From Ww85 sp963745765 (GTDB taxonomy: Bacteria; Desulfobacterota; Desulfobulbia; Desulfobulbales; Desulfocapsaceae): a stretch of DNA of 64,000 nt. Below are positions 55,964 to 64,000 of this stretch, piece after piece; position 1 is the stretch's first letter, and each line of letters opens with the position of its first letter. The position numbers and the translations under genes were made by a program. The notes beneath the pieces were generated by a model. The model saw nothing but the letters and a program-made list of their open reading frames with translations, was not told the origin of the DNA and searched no databases. The stretch covers positions 1 to 64,000 of the forward strand of contig CAVUYQ010000026.1 of the NCBI GenBank assembly GCA_963745765.1, read 5' to 3'.

Positions 55964-56851
55964 ATGAAAAACAGATATCCCAAGCATATATTCTGGCTGA
56001 TAACTGTTGCTGTGCTGGTTTCCGCCGTTGTGTTTGTCTTTTTCGGCAGGTTTGCCGTACCGCCCGGCGATCTGGTATTCAGAGGCAGCAATAGTCAGGT
56101 AGTCAATCGTTTTACGGCTCCCTGTGAATCTTTGGCCGGTAAACAGAATCCAGAGGGGGTAAACCCTGAAGGGTTCAGCATTCTGAGCTGGAATGCCCAT
56201 AAGGGGAGCAATGTTGAATGGAATGACAACCTTCACTCTTTTGGTGATAAGGCAGACTTTATCCTGCTCCAGGAGGCTGCTTTAGACAGTGGACTGGAAG
56301 AGCAGTTAGGACTGCTGAAAAAAGAGTGGCTGCTGGCCGTTGCTTTTGTCTATGATGAAAAGGAAACAGGTCTCTTAACCGCCGGACGTACGCCTCCTCA
56401 GGCTTATTGCATTATCCGGGAAAATGAATCGCTGGTCAAAATCCCGAAGATCATCCTGCTCAGTACCTATCCGATTAAAGGGTCTGAGAGTGAACTGCTG
56501 GTCATTAATCTGCACCTGATCAATTTCACCATCGGTACCGAGGCAATGCGCCGGCAGATCAAGGCTGCCCGAGGAAAAATCAAAAGTCACCCGGGGCCGG
56601 TTATTGTCGCCGGGGATTTCAACACCTGGAATGCTGAGCGTGAGTCGGTGGTAGGCGAAGAGATGCAGGCCCTCGGGCTGCAGGCGGTATCTTTTTCACC
56701 GGATGATCGGGTTGAATTCTTTGGCCGTCCGGTCGACGGCGTCTATTACAAAGGACTAGAAGTCACCTCCGCCACGACCTACCGGGTTGAAACCTCTGAT
56801 CATAATCCCCTGGAGGTACATTTCAGGGTGCCGGAGGCCGATCCGCGCTGA
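55964..56851 (+). CDS. Membrane-anchored endonuclease/exonuclease/phosphatase family protein
   Basis: 295 residues. A signal-anchor helix (about 8-28, 'IFWLITVAVLVSAVVFVFFG') is followed by an EEP domain with 'FSILSWNAHKG', the metal Glu in 'FILLQEAALD', 'VINLHLINF', 'VAGDFNTWN' (catalytic Asp and Asn) and 'SDHNPLEV' (catalytic His). Domain placement should be periplasmic. Such YafD-like proteins act on phosphodiesters of nucleic acid or lipid; the substrate here is unknown. ATG 55964 is preferred over the adjoining TTG. Confidence 0.85.
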   Translation: MKNRYPKHIFWLITVAVLVSAVVFVFFGRFAVPPGDLVFRGSNSQVVNRFTAPCESLAGKQNPEGVNPEGFSILSWNAHKGSNVEWNDNLHSFGDKADFILLQEAALDSGLEEQLGLLKKEWLLAVAFVYDEKETGLLTAGRTPPQAYCIIRENESLVKIPKIILLSTYPIKGSESELLVINLHLINFTIGTEAMRRQIKAARGKIKSHPGPVIVAGDFNTWNAERESVVGEEMQALGLQAVSFSPDDRVEFFGRPVDGVYYKGLEVTSATTYRVETSDHNPLEVHFRVPEADPR

Positions 56852-57050
56852 TGAGTTACCTGGACGTTCAGATGTCACCATGAAAAGCGGGACGGCACTG
56901 CTGGAGCTGGCAGGATTCGTCGTATCAATCAGATACATCCGATCGACATCAGATAATACGGGCATAGGCCTTTATCTGTCTTATATATCAGGTACTGGAC
57001 ACCAACGGATAGAAGATTTTATCAGGAAAATACGAAAAGGGAGAATCGTA

Positions 57051-58501
57051 ATGAAAAGAAGACAATTCCTCCGACAGGGTCTCACGGCCCTGGCATTAAC
57101 CGGGTTTGGTTAGGCGGGGAGCACCCTTTTGAAGATCACCATTTATTGCGACGCCTCTGCCAGTGGGTTGAGACAAGGTTGTTCTGCCCATACCACCACG
57201 AATAGATGCTGGGAGAAACATGGCAGGCTGGGACTGAGGTTCAGGAGGGGTCCCGCCTATTTTCAGATCTGAGCACACAGACACTGAGTTATAACGGGTG
57301 ATTTATCACGGAGAAACCTTCAGGGTTCGAAACGGAGAGAGAGACTGCCTGCAGGTTCAGAACAATCTAAAGGAGAAAAGAACGATACACTGGCATGGAC
57401 TGAATGTCCAGGCACGGTGGGACGGAGGACCACACCAGGTGATCGAGGCCGGAGGGCTCTGGAAACCTTGATCTCCAGGTCAAACAGCAGGCTGCGACAC
57501 TCTAGGTAACACCCTCAAGCACTCGGGCGAACGGTGAGCATGTGTATCGAGGCCTGGCCGGTTTGTTTATAATAGAGGAGCGAGATTAACGAGAAGCTTC
57601 CCATACCAAGGGATTACGGGATAGATGATATCCGACTGGTTTTTCAGGATCGCCGTTTTACGAGGATGGCCGCTTCGCTTCAGTGACCAGCGGACATGAT
57701 ATCATGCATGGCGTGGTTGGAAACAATCTTGCTGGTGAAAGGCGTCATCCAGCGAAAACTGAAGGTACAGCAGGGCGTTGTTCGTTTTCGCTTGTGAACG
57801 GCTAAAACTCTTCAATTTACAGGATATCTTTTAGGCGATAAACGATAGTTTAAGGTGATAGCCTCGGACGGTGGTTTTCTAGAACAGCTGGTAGCGATAG
57901 ACTCGCGGTTTTCTCGGCAGGTGAACGATATGAGATCCTGGTAGATTTTTCAGCAGATAGCATCGGGGCTGCCGCTCCGCTCGTTCTAGAGCAATGGGGC
58001 GGCAACGTTTTTGAGGCTGTTGCAATAAAGGTGGTCAGGGAAAAAGGTAAGATCAACACTATTGCAGAAAAGTTCAGAACGATAGATAGGATAGAACCCG
58101 GAAAGCTCCGTACAGACGCGCCGTTTTGCCATGGAGACCATGTAGGCGGGAGGCAGCCTGACCATTAACGGGCGCCATATGGATATGAAGCGGATAGATG
58201 TATCGGTAAAGCTCTAGGCAGCAGTGAGATCTGGGAAATAACCAACCGGTCGCGAATGATGATGCAGGCTGCCGCATTACATGCATCTGCATGATGTACA
58301 GTTCACCAGATACTGGAGCGAAACGGTAAACAACCGTCACCTGTAGAGCGGGGCCGTAAGGATATGGTACTGCTGATGCCTGGAGACACGGTACGGATCA
58401 TTAGTCGATTCGAGGACTATACCGGTGTTTATATGTACCACTGCCATATGCTTGAACATGAAGATAGTGGTATGATGGGGCAGTTTGAGGTTGTGGCCTG
58501 A
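57051..58501 (+). pseudogene. Multicopper oxidase (Tat-exported), extensively decayed
   Basis: Starts with AAAGGGAG, ATG 57051 and a Tat-type signal 'MKRRQFLRQGLTALALTGFG', stopped at once by TAG. Beyond it, in shifting frames, are 'YHGETFRVRNGERD', the first copper motif 'TIHWHGLNVQARWDGGPHQV', 'RRFYEDGRFASVTSGHDIMH', 'AGERYEILVDFSADS' and 'LTINGRHMDMKRIDVSV'. The last motif is 'GVYMYHCHMLEHEDSGMMGQ' (type 1 and type 3 copper ligands), followed by a stop at 58501. Many stops and shifts; no product. Intact relatives oxidise copper, manganese or organics in the periplasm. Confidence 0.85.
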
Positions 58502-58564
58502 TAAGGAAAATAAAGAGGACGGATGTATACACCCGGCCTCTTGACGATGGAAGAAGCTCTCTTC

Positions 58565-58774
58565 TTACTCTAGCTGCTTCTGTATTTTGCGCTCCTGCCT
58601 CTCCTTCTCCGACGTCCTGATCAGGGTGAACTAGACATCTTCGCCGGAAAAGAGTCTGGGACCGGGTTTGAGTTCATGATCCGGCTGATAGAAAAACTCC
58701 TCCCCCCGCAGACTGACAGGAAAAAGCAGGCTGAGAAGACTGCTGCCGCAAGTAGGAGAGGTTGACCAGCCCAT
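58565..58774 (-). pseudogene. Small secreted protein remnant
   Basis: Minus frame from ATG 58774 with a hydrophobic start, then 'EEFFYQPDHELKPGPRLFSG', an in-frame TAG, and 'FTLIRTSEKERQERKIQKQL' to a TAA at 58565. Family not identified. Its place between the porin and oxidase remnants suggests one former gene set. Confidence 0.35.
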
Positions 58775-58789
58775 AAGAATTTTAAACGG

Positions 58790-59960
58790 GAGACAGTCAT
58801 AAAGATATAGATGTCGTCATAATCGATGGAGCTGTAGGTATAGAGCTGGTGATTACGCCAGAAGGCGTAAAATTCAGTGCCCAAGTCCTCAATATGATGA
58901 ACTGCTGCAAGAGCAAAAGTCTTGCCTTATAGCTGTTGTTATGCAGGTAGGAATGTTACTAAGTAATAAACAGAAAAGGCGGAAGACGTTCACTGGTAGA
59001 AGGTCGTTTTATAACCCAACTTGCCACGCCAGTTAGACGGGTTATCATGGATGTAATAGCTCAAATCCTGATAGCCATAGGAGAGTGTCGCGAAGAACCA
59101 CATGGGCAGGAGAATCGAGGCAGAGGTACTGTAATTACATCCACGCCCGGCATGAGATCACCAGGTATGGCTGCACCAAAAGCAACGGCAACCTAGATGC
59201 CGTGAAATCACGGGTATACAAGAGGGAACAGTCAAAGGCGTCACCCGAAGATGCCGAGGTCGCCGCCTCTAAGCCGGCGAAGGAATGGGTGTCGTACGTA
59301 CTGCGGTCTGTTTTGCTTAGACTGTTAAAGTCATTGAAAACATTCTTTATTTCTAGACTGGTAAGCGTATTGGTTGCACTCTGATAAAAGATTGATGAGC
59401 CTGCCAATTCCGGATGGAGGTGTAGGCGGCGACAGCTGTCCGGACATATCAACTTCCGCTACATGTTGGCAGCAATGTCACCTCTTCCGAGGGAGATTTT
59501 TCCGAAGGCATCGCGCTCGAGTTACTTCCGCCAAGGCGCAGTTTGAAAATTGAAGAGGTGGCATTAAGGTATTCAACTCATTCACACAGAGCTTCCGTTG
59601 GAAACAATGCCGTATTCAAGACTGCCGCCAACCAGCCAGCCGCTCGCGGTACAACGGAGGCCAGCACCCGAGCCTGGACTGGGAATTGACGTTGCGTGGA
59701 AACCATTCTGAGCTGTCGCCGTTGTTCACGTACATCAGGGCGCGGTTCGATCTGGCGATAGAGGCTCACGTTGAGATTCGAGCCACTGGACGTGACCTCT
59801 TGTCGGTATTTTCAAGGTCTCCTCGTCAGCCTTGGTGGCTAGCGTCAGTATGACTGACAGTTGTTCCTTCAGAGGGGATATTTAGCTGTCTGTTGTCGAT
59901 CTGGGCCTGCTGCTGTTCGATCATCCGTTTCGAGCTCCTGCAGCGATGTATATGGATAGA
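58790..59960 (-). pseudogene. Outer-membrane porin, decayed
   Basis: Minus strand, in several frames. There is a coiled-coil N-terminal region ('KRMIEQQQAQIDNRQLN'), 'SNLNVSLYRQIEP' (normally L-Y-G-Q-I-D), 'FGKISLGRG', 'YDTHSFAGLE', 'SSGDAFDCSLLYTRDF', 'FATLSYGYQDLSYYIHDNPS' and the closing strand 'YSSIDYDDIYIF'. This is the order of strands in a Gram-negative general porin. At least five frame changes and several stops. Its 5' end joins the cytochrome remnant without a gap. Confidence 0.75.
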
Positions 59961-59985
59961 TTTTTCACGGGATCTGCAATCGAAT
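59951..59985. repeat. 35-bp direct repeat, copy 1 (at cytochrome-porin junction)
   Basis: TATGGATAGATTTTT followed by CACGGGATCTGC and ATCGAA. It matches 61202-61240 with three small gaps, in the same orientation. Confidence 0.65.
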
Positions 59986-61001
59986 GCCGGTTCGGTCCGG
60001 GTTAATCCTATCTTCATGTCCTCAAAATCAAGATTATTGATGAAGTAGGCGATGCCGTTCTCATCGGTGCCGGTATGACAGCTGTAGCAGTTGGTGTAGG
60101 TCTGTGAGTGGCAGACCTGGCACTGGACCCTGTTGTTATGGATTTGATGTTCGCGAATTGAACCGAATTGCAGGTCTTTATGGCAGTCCTTACAATTTGC
60201 CGCCTCTTCGAGATGGTAACGGTTTTCAAGCCCTTCAGGCGACGGCTGCATGCATTTCCTCGGCATCATGGCAGTCTGTACAGGTCATGGTGTATTTGCG
60301 CAGGTGCACATCTCCCTGGCTGCGATTACCGAAAAATTCGTACCGACCTGGCTGCCGTGACAGGCAGTACACTGATTGACCGGGTCCGGCCTGGCATTAA
60401 AGACATGGCCATCAACAAAACCGGTGCCAACATATTTCGGCCGGCTCACATGACAGGAACCGCAACTGGCGTGGCAGGAGGCGCAATGACGCTCACGTCC
60501 CTTGTCGACTGCTTCCCTGGTAGTCGCGCTGGTACGCTTGTTGAGAATTCCGGGGAAGGTTGACAGGGTGGCATGGAGCGATTTCGATGCGGTTTCGGCG
60601 ATTTCTTCATGACATTCACCACAGGTACCCTGCGGATTGTTCTCCGAGGGGTGGGCATCGAACCCGGCATGGGCGCTTTCCTTGTCATCGGCACCGCCAT
60701 CACCGCCATGACAATCGATACAGGCCAGTTCGCCATGAGCGGACTCAAGGAATGCTTCGGAGACCAGAACTTTTTCCTGCGGCTCCAACGGAGCCACGGC
60801 CCCACCTCAGCCGCTGCCGGCTTGAAGAGAAGACTTCTTCTTTGTTGCTTCCCCGAGATTATCAGCGAGCAGATTAAGGTCCGTATGACAGGTGATGCAT
60901 GTTGAGTCATCGGCTCGCGCCTGACCACCCGGAAAGGTAACCTGCGCCAGAACAAGGCAGGCGGCCATGAGACAGGGCCGCAGATAACGGGTTCGTGACA
61001 T
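59985..61001 (-). pseudogene. Periplasmic ten-haem c-type cytochrome, broken
   Basis: From ATG 61001 (after GGAGG) a signal peptide 'CLMAACLVLAQVTFPGGQARA' is followed by ten C-x2-C-H haem sites over three frames: CITCH, CIDCH, CGECH, CASCH, CGSCH, CTACH, CTDCH, CKDCH, CQVCH and CYSCH. Damage consists of an in-frame TGA at 60807-60809 (between 'AGSG' and 'GGAVAP') and frameshifts near 60290 and 60245. The C-terminus is lost where the porin remnant begins. Such cytochromes carry electrons toward the outer membrane or extracellular acceptors. Confidence 0.85.
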
Positions 61002-61201
61002 CGTAAGTCCTCCAGAAATGAACATATGATTTCAGCCGCCGGGGGAAGCCGGACGCCTGGTGCGGCTATGTATCAAAACAACGGGCCCGTGAGATGAGCC
61101 GTAGATCATCACTATGCAGAGGAACCAGGAACAGTGTGTGGGACAGCACTTTTCCTGTATCAGAAAAAAATAACGAATCTCTCTTAATCACTACGATGTA
61201 A

Positions 61202-61240
61202 TATGGATAGATTTTTTTCAACAGGAATCTGCAAAATCGA
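61202..61240. repeat. 35-bp direct repeat, copy 2
   Basis: TATGGATAGATTTTT followed by a CA-rich spacer, GGAATCTGC and ATCGAAG. Lies just upstream of the cytochrome gene's 5' end, so the two copies bracket that gene. Confidence 0.65.
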
Positions 61241-61266
61241 AGAAAACGGAGGGCTGAAAAAAAGGC

Positions 61267-61321
61267 TTGACATCACAAGGCACATCTTACATATATTACC
61301 CTGATATGTGATACGTATTAC
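61267..61321 (+). promoter_or_regulatory. Candidate promoter and GntR-type operator for the SDR operon
   Basis: TTGACA (61267-61272) with TATATT (61292-61297, 19-base spacing) or ATATAT at 18. Just downstream is ACATAT-N9-ATATGT (61289-61309) and the near-perfect palindrome GTGATACGTATTAC (61308-61321), a shape bound by GntR/FadR-type repressors. The FadR-like gene lies two genes along. Confidence 0.45.
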
Positions 61322-61376
61322 AAGTGACATGCGCTCTTATTCACCCGTTTCTTAAATTTTTCCTACTACAATAACT

Positions 61377-62129
61377 ATGAGACTGAAAACAAAGAAGGCT
61401 TTGATCACCGGCGGCGCACAGGGCATCGGTTTTGCCATTGCAGAAACCTTCTGCCGAGAAGGGGCTACTGTGTATATTGCAGATGTCAACAGGGAGCTCG
61501 GAGCGTCTTCCGCGCTGAAACTGCGGGAAAAGGGCGGCAAGGCGACATTTGTCTTTCTTGATGTCAGTGACGATGCTAATTGGCAGCAGGTGTGCAGACA
61601 GATTGAGGAGGAAACGGGTGGTCTGGACATTCTGGTAAATAATGCCGGAATAAATATACGGAAAGTGATCGAGGAGATGAGTTCGGAAGAGCTTGACCAG
61701 ATGTACAATGTCAACATCAAGGGACCGTTTCTGGGTATAAAGCATGCGTTGCCGGTAATGAAAAGAATAGGCGGCGGTTCTATTATCAATATGTCTTCCG
61801 TCTGCGGGCTTATCGGCCATCTCTATACCCCTGAAGCATATACAACAGCCAAGGGCGCCATTACCACGCTGACAAAAGCAATAGCCTCCCGTTACGGGAA
61901 GTTCAATGTCCGCTGTAACTCGATCAATCCCAGTACCGCCAATACACCGCTCGTACAGCAGATGCTCAAAGACCCTGAACGAATGAAGGAGCGGCTTGGA
62001 GAAGTGCCTCTGGGACGAATGGCCGGCCTGCAGGATATCGCTGAAGCGGCATTGTATCTCGCCTCGGATGAAGGCAGCTTCATCAACGGTGTGGCCCTGC
62101 CGGTTGATGGTGGTGTTACCGCCTATTGA
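61377..62129 (+). CDS. Short-chain dehydrogenase/reductase
   Basis: Classical SDR of 250 residues. Cofactor motif 'ALITGGAQGIGFAIAETF', 'LVNNAGIN', catalytic Ser in 'IINMSSVCG', YxxxK in 'AYTTAKGAITTL', and C-terminal 'GSFINGVALPVDGG'. The Asp after strand 2 ('YIADVNRE') favours NAD over NADP. In this operon (regulator, OtnC-like aldolase, OtnK-like kinase) it probably oxidises a sugar or sugar acid that enters the pathway; the substrate is not deducible. Confidence 0.88.
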   Translation: MRLKTKKALITGGAQGIGFAIAETFCREGATVYIADVNRELGASSALKLREKGGKATFVFLDVSDDANWQQVCRQIEEETGGLDILVNNAGINIRKVIEEMSSEELDQMYNVNIKGPFLGIKHALPVMKRIGGGSIINMSSVCGLIGHLYTPEAYTTAKGAITTLTKAIASRYGKFNVRCNSINPSTANTPLVQQMLKDPERMKERLGEVPLGRMAGLQDIAEAALYLASDEGSFINGVALPVDGGVTAY

Positions 62130-62212
62130 TGTAAGCTCTGTCCAGGGAAGGTGATTCAAGCTGATTTTTCAAATTCCTTAATTGTAGAGTAGTAAAGAAA
62201 GGAGACGATTTC

Positions 62213-62956
62213 TTGGGACAGAACCTGATCAAGAATATAAAGAGCGAGAAAGTGCATGCTCAGGTCTATGAGCAGCTGAGAACGCTCCTTCTGGAAGGTC
62301 ACTGGACCGCCGGTGAAAAAATTCCTTCTGAAGCGGAATTGTGCCATATGACCGGTGTCAGCCGGGTTTCCGTCAGGACAGCCCTTAAATCTCTTATCGC
62401 CCAGGGTTTTCTTGTATCAAAACAGGGTGACGGGACTTTTGTCGTTGATGTTTCGGTCGACATGAATATGGATATCCTTGTTCCAATCATCGGACTGGAT
62501 AAGAAGAATATTCTTGAAGTTCTTGAGTATCGAAAAATACTCGAAGTGGGCATTGTCCCGCTCGTATTCCAAAATCTTACCGGAGACGATCTGGACTATC
62601 TCGAGCGCAACCTTGAGGAACTTGAACAGACTTCGGAAGAGTGCATCAAAACCATTACCACGCTTGATCTGGCCTTTCACCGGAAGCTCTGCGTGATTTC
62701 CGGTAATTCCCTGATTATTAAAGTTAACCAGATCCTCGGCAACCTGTTCAGAAAATCGATGGAAGATGTTGTCGTGGCGCTTGGTAACCAGACGGGCAGG
62801 AGATACCACCGGAAAATTTTCGAGGCGATGCAGGAAGGGAACCAGCTGAAAACAATAAAGATTCTTGAAGAACATATTCAAAATACCATTGATAGTATTA
62901 AGCGGTCCGAGTTAAAAAAAATAGATGACGGCCGGATGATCAAGAAAAGAAACTGA
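62213..62956 (+). CDS. GntR-family regulator, FadR/FCD subfamily
   Basis: 247 residues, TTG start at 62213 with AGGAG eight bases ahead. The N-terminal winged helix ('KIPSEAELCHMTGVSRVSVR') is followed by an all-helical FCD ligand domain with metal-site candidates ('DLAFHRKLCVISGNSLI' and the later 'EEHIQNTI' His). Probably a repressor of its own operon that responds to a sugar-acid ligand. Likely operator at 61308-61321. Confidence 0.9.
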   Translation: MGQNLIKNIKSEKVHAQVYEQLRTLLLEGHWTAGEKIPSEAELCHMTGVSRVSVRTALKSLIAQGFLVSKQGDGTFVVDVSVDMNMDILVPIIGLDKKNILEVLEYRKILEVGIVPLVFQNLTGDDLDYLERNLEELEQTSEECIKTITTLDLAFHRKLCVISGNSLIIKVNQILGNLFRKSMEDVVVALGNQTGRRYHRKIFEAMQEGNQLKTIKILEEHIQNTIDSIKRSELKKIDDGRMIKKRN

Positions 62957-63068
62957 CGCGTTAAAGCTGCCGCGCCGCAGTGAATAAACCATGTCAAGCC
63001 GGGGATGACCCTGTAAATTCTCAAAAAAACCCATTAAAGGCGCGCAACCATGCAAAAGAGGCATCTGA

Positions 63069-63707
63069 ATGAGTGATTCGAAAATGATTGATGATTTGAT
63101 TACCTATAGCAGGATTCTTTACGAGCGAAAACTGATCCATGCCACTGGCGGCAATACAAGCGTCAGAAAGGGAGATATTGCCTGGATCAGCCAGACCGGG
63201 GCAAAACTCGGTGAATTGACTGAGGCTGAAATTGTCAAGGTTGATCTCAATGGTAAGGTTTTGGAAGGCACTGCCCCTTCAAAGGAAATGGGGATGCATC
63301 TGGCCATGTACCGGGCCAGAAAAAACGCCGGGGCGGCGATCCACCCGCACCCGACCTTTTCGGTCGCCCACTCAACGCTTGTTGCGGAAGAAACTACCGA
63401 TTCGATTCCGCCCTATACGGCTGCCTTCTACGTACGTGCCGGACGTGTACCGTTGGTTGCTTATCATGCCTCCGGTGCCCATTCCCTGCATGAAGCGGTT
63501 GAAGCGCTCGCTGCCGATTACCATGCGCTCCTTCTGCGCCAGCATGGCCTTCTCGTTACCGGGAAAGACATGGCCGATGCGCTTGGAATTGTGGAAGAAA
63601 TTGAACAATGTTGCCAGATTGCCGTGGCCACCGGTGGAAAGGGCGCCTGTTTAACCGAGGAGCAGCGTCAGGCGATTGATAAGGCCATGGGCCGATCCTG
63701 GAAATAA
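63069..63707 (+). CDS. Class II aldolase/adducin protein, 3-oxo-tetronate 4-phosphate decarboxylase-like
   Basis: 212 residues. Metal-dependent aldolase fold with 'HATGGNTSVRKGDIAWIS', zinc ligands in 'GAAIHPHPTFSVAHS' and 'LLLRQHGLLVTG'. Followed 21 bp later by an OtnK-like kinase, which is the pairing (OtnC-OtnK) known for D-threonate, L-threonate and D-erythronate catabolism. There the kinase phosphorylates a 3-oxo-tetronate and this enzyme decarboxylates it to dihydroxyacetone phosphate. Specific acid unknown. Confidence 0.85.
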   Translation: MSDSKMIDDLITYSRILYERKLIHATGGNTSVRKGDIAWISQTGAKLGELTEAEIVKVDLNGKVLEGTAPSKEMGMHLAMYRARKNAGAAIHPHPTFSVAHSTLVAEETTDSIPPYTAAFYVRAGRVPLVAYHASGAHSLHEAVEALAADYHALLLRQHGLLVTGKDMADALGIVEEIEQCCQIAVATGGKGACLTEEQRQAIDKAMGRSWK

Positions 63708-63728
63708 CTCTAACAAAACGAGCGAGAT

Positions 63729-64000
63729 ATGAATCCATTATTGCTGGCTTTTTATGGAGACGACTTTACCGGTTCAGCCGATGCGATGGAGGCCCTGACG
63801 ATTAATGGTGTCAAGACGGCACTCTTTCTCGGACACCCTACCGAAGAACTATTGAAAGCACGGCTTGCAAATCTGCAGGCGGTTGGCATATCCGGCGTTA
63901 GCAGGACCATGACGCCGACCCAGATGGATGAAGAACTGCCGGCCCAGTTTGCCCTGTTAAATAGCCTGAAGCCCCGTCTTATTCATTACAAGGTCTGTGC
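63729..64000 (+). CDS. Four-carbon acid sugar kinase, 3-oxo-tetronate kinase-like, partial at right edge
   Basis: Frame open from ATG 63729 to the end of the window (90 codons seen of about 420). The opening 'LLLAFYGDDFTGSADAMEAL' is the signature of the DUF1537 sugar-acid kinases (OtnK/DtnK). It forms a pair with the aldolase gene before it. Confidence 0.85.
   Translation, partial: MNPLLLAFYGDDFTGSADAMEALTINGVKTALFLGHPTEELLKARLANLQAVGISGVSRTMTPTQMDEELPAQFALLNSLKPRLIHYKVC

Noticed and set aside
60807..60809. In-frame TGA in the ten-haem cytochrome as a second selenocysteine
   Set aside because: It falls between 'AGSG' and 'GGAVAP', where no Cys or redox residue is expected, and the gene has further frameshifts. 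A plain nonsense mutation is simpler.
1..64000. CRISPR arrays, tRNA and rRNA genes
   Set aside because: No regularly spaced repeats, cloverleaf-like sequences or rRNA signatures were seen on reading both strands.

Overview
The window reads as a mid-GC Gram-negative anaerobe or microaerophile. I infer a deltaproteobacterium (Desulfobacterota, probably Desulfobulbales-like). Pointers are cytochrome bd behind a DUF4492 gene, larC in a def-fmt-pgpA string, a decayed multihaem cytochrome and porin, palindromic intergenic repeats, and a probable selenocysteine flavoenzyme. No rRNA, tRNA or CRISPR array was seen, so the assignment is an inference.

Layout. 1-20.5 kb is a patchwork of intact genes among wreckage. 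It starts with an AT-rich partial mvaD that looks foreign, followed by remnants of SYLF, cytochrome b561, DJ-1/PfpI and nicotinate phosphoribosyltransferase genes. An RND efflux operon (3.75-9.54 kb) follows, then collapsed permease and YihY genes, glgX, a zinc-ribbon protein, a heavily frameshifted PEP/pyruvate-binding gene beside a DUF202-response-regulator gene, and an IS91-like scrap. At 18.80-20.15 kb lies a flavin disulfide reductase whose redox-active Cys43 position is an in-frame TGA followed by a SECIS-like hairpin. This is the strongest find of the window. 20.2-28.2 kb holds an htpX remnant, an MscS channel and the YhaO/YhaN nuclease-ATPase pair. 28.5-31 kb has an AT-rich epimerase, an ankyrin scrap and a mannosyl-3-phosphoglycerate phosphatase.

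31.4-41.8 kb is ordinary core genome: a cytochrome bd operon ending in a 30-residue membrane peptide, leuCD, divergent def-fmt-larC-pgpA and plsY, and a HesA/ThiF protein. 41.9-50.3 kb holds a sigma54 activator, a small membrane protein, and a multi-PAS/GAF sensor next to an IS110 element. REP-like palindromes of about 110 bp surround the sensor and the IS. 50.3-55.2 kb encodes two polytopic membrane proteins around a DPPR-synthase-like UbiA enzyme whose HAD domain has lost its catalytic signature, possibly a lipid-linked sugar module. 57-61 kb is a second graveyard: multicopper oxidase, small secreted protein, porin and ten-haem cytochrome, all broken. 61.4-64 kb is a sugar-acid catabolic operon (SDR, GntR/FCD regulator, OtnC-like aldolase, OtnK-like kinase) that runs off the window.

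Two kinds of damage must be kept apart. Six otherwise well-preserved genes each carry exactly one surplus base, five of them in a short homopolymer, which could be consensus error. Other genes carry many stops, frameshifts and deletions while long neighbours (RND pump, glgX, yhaN, cydAB) are clean, so those look truly decayed.
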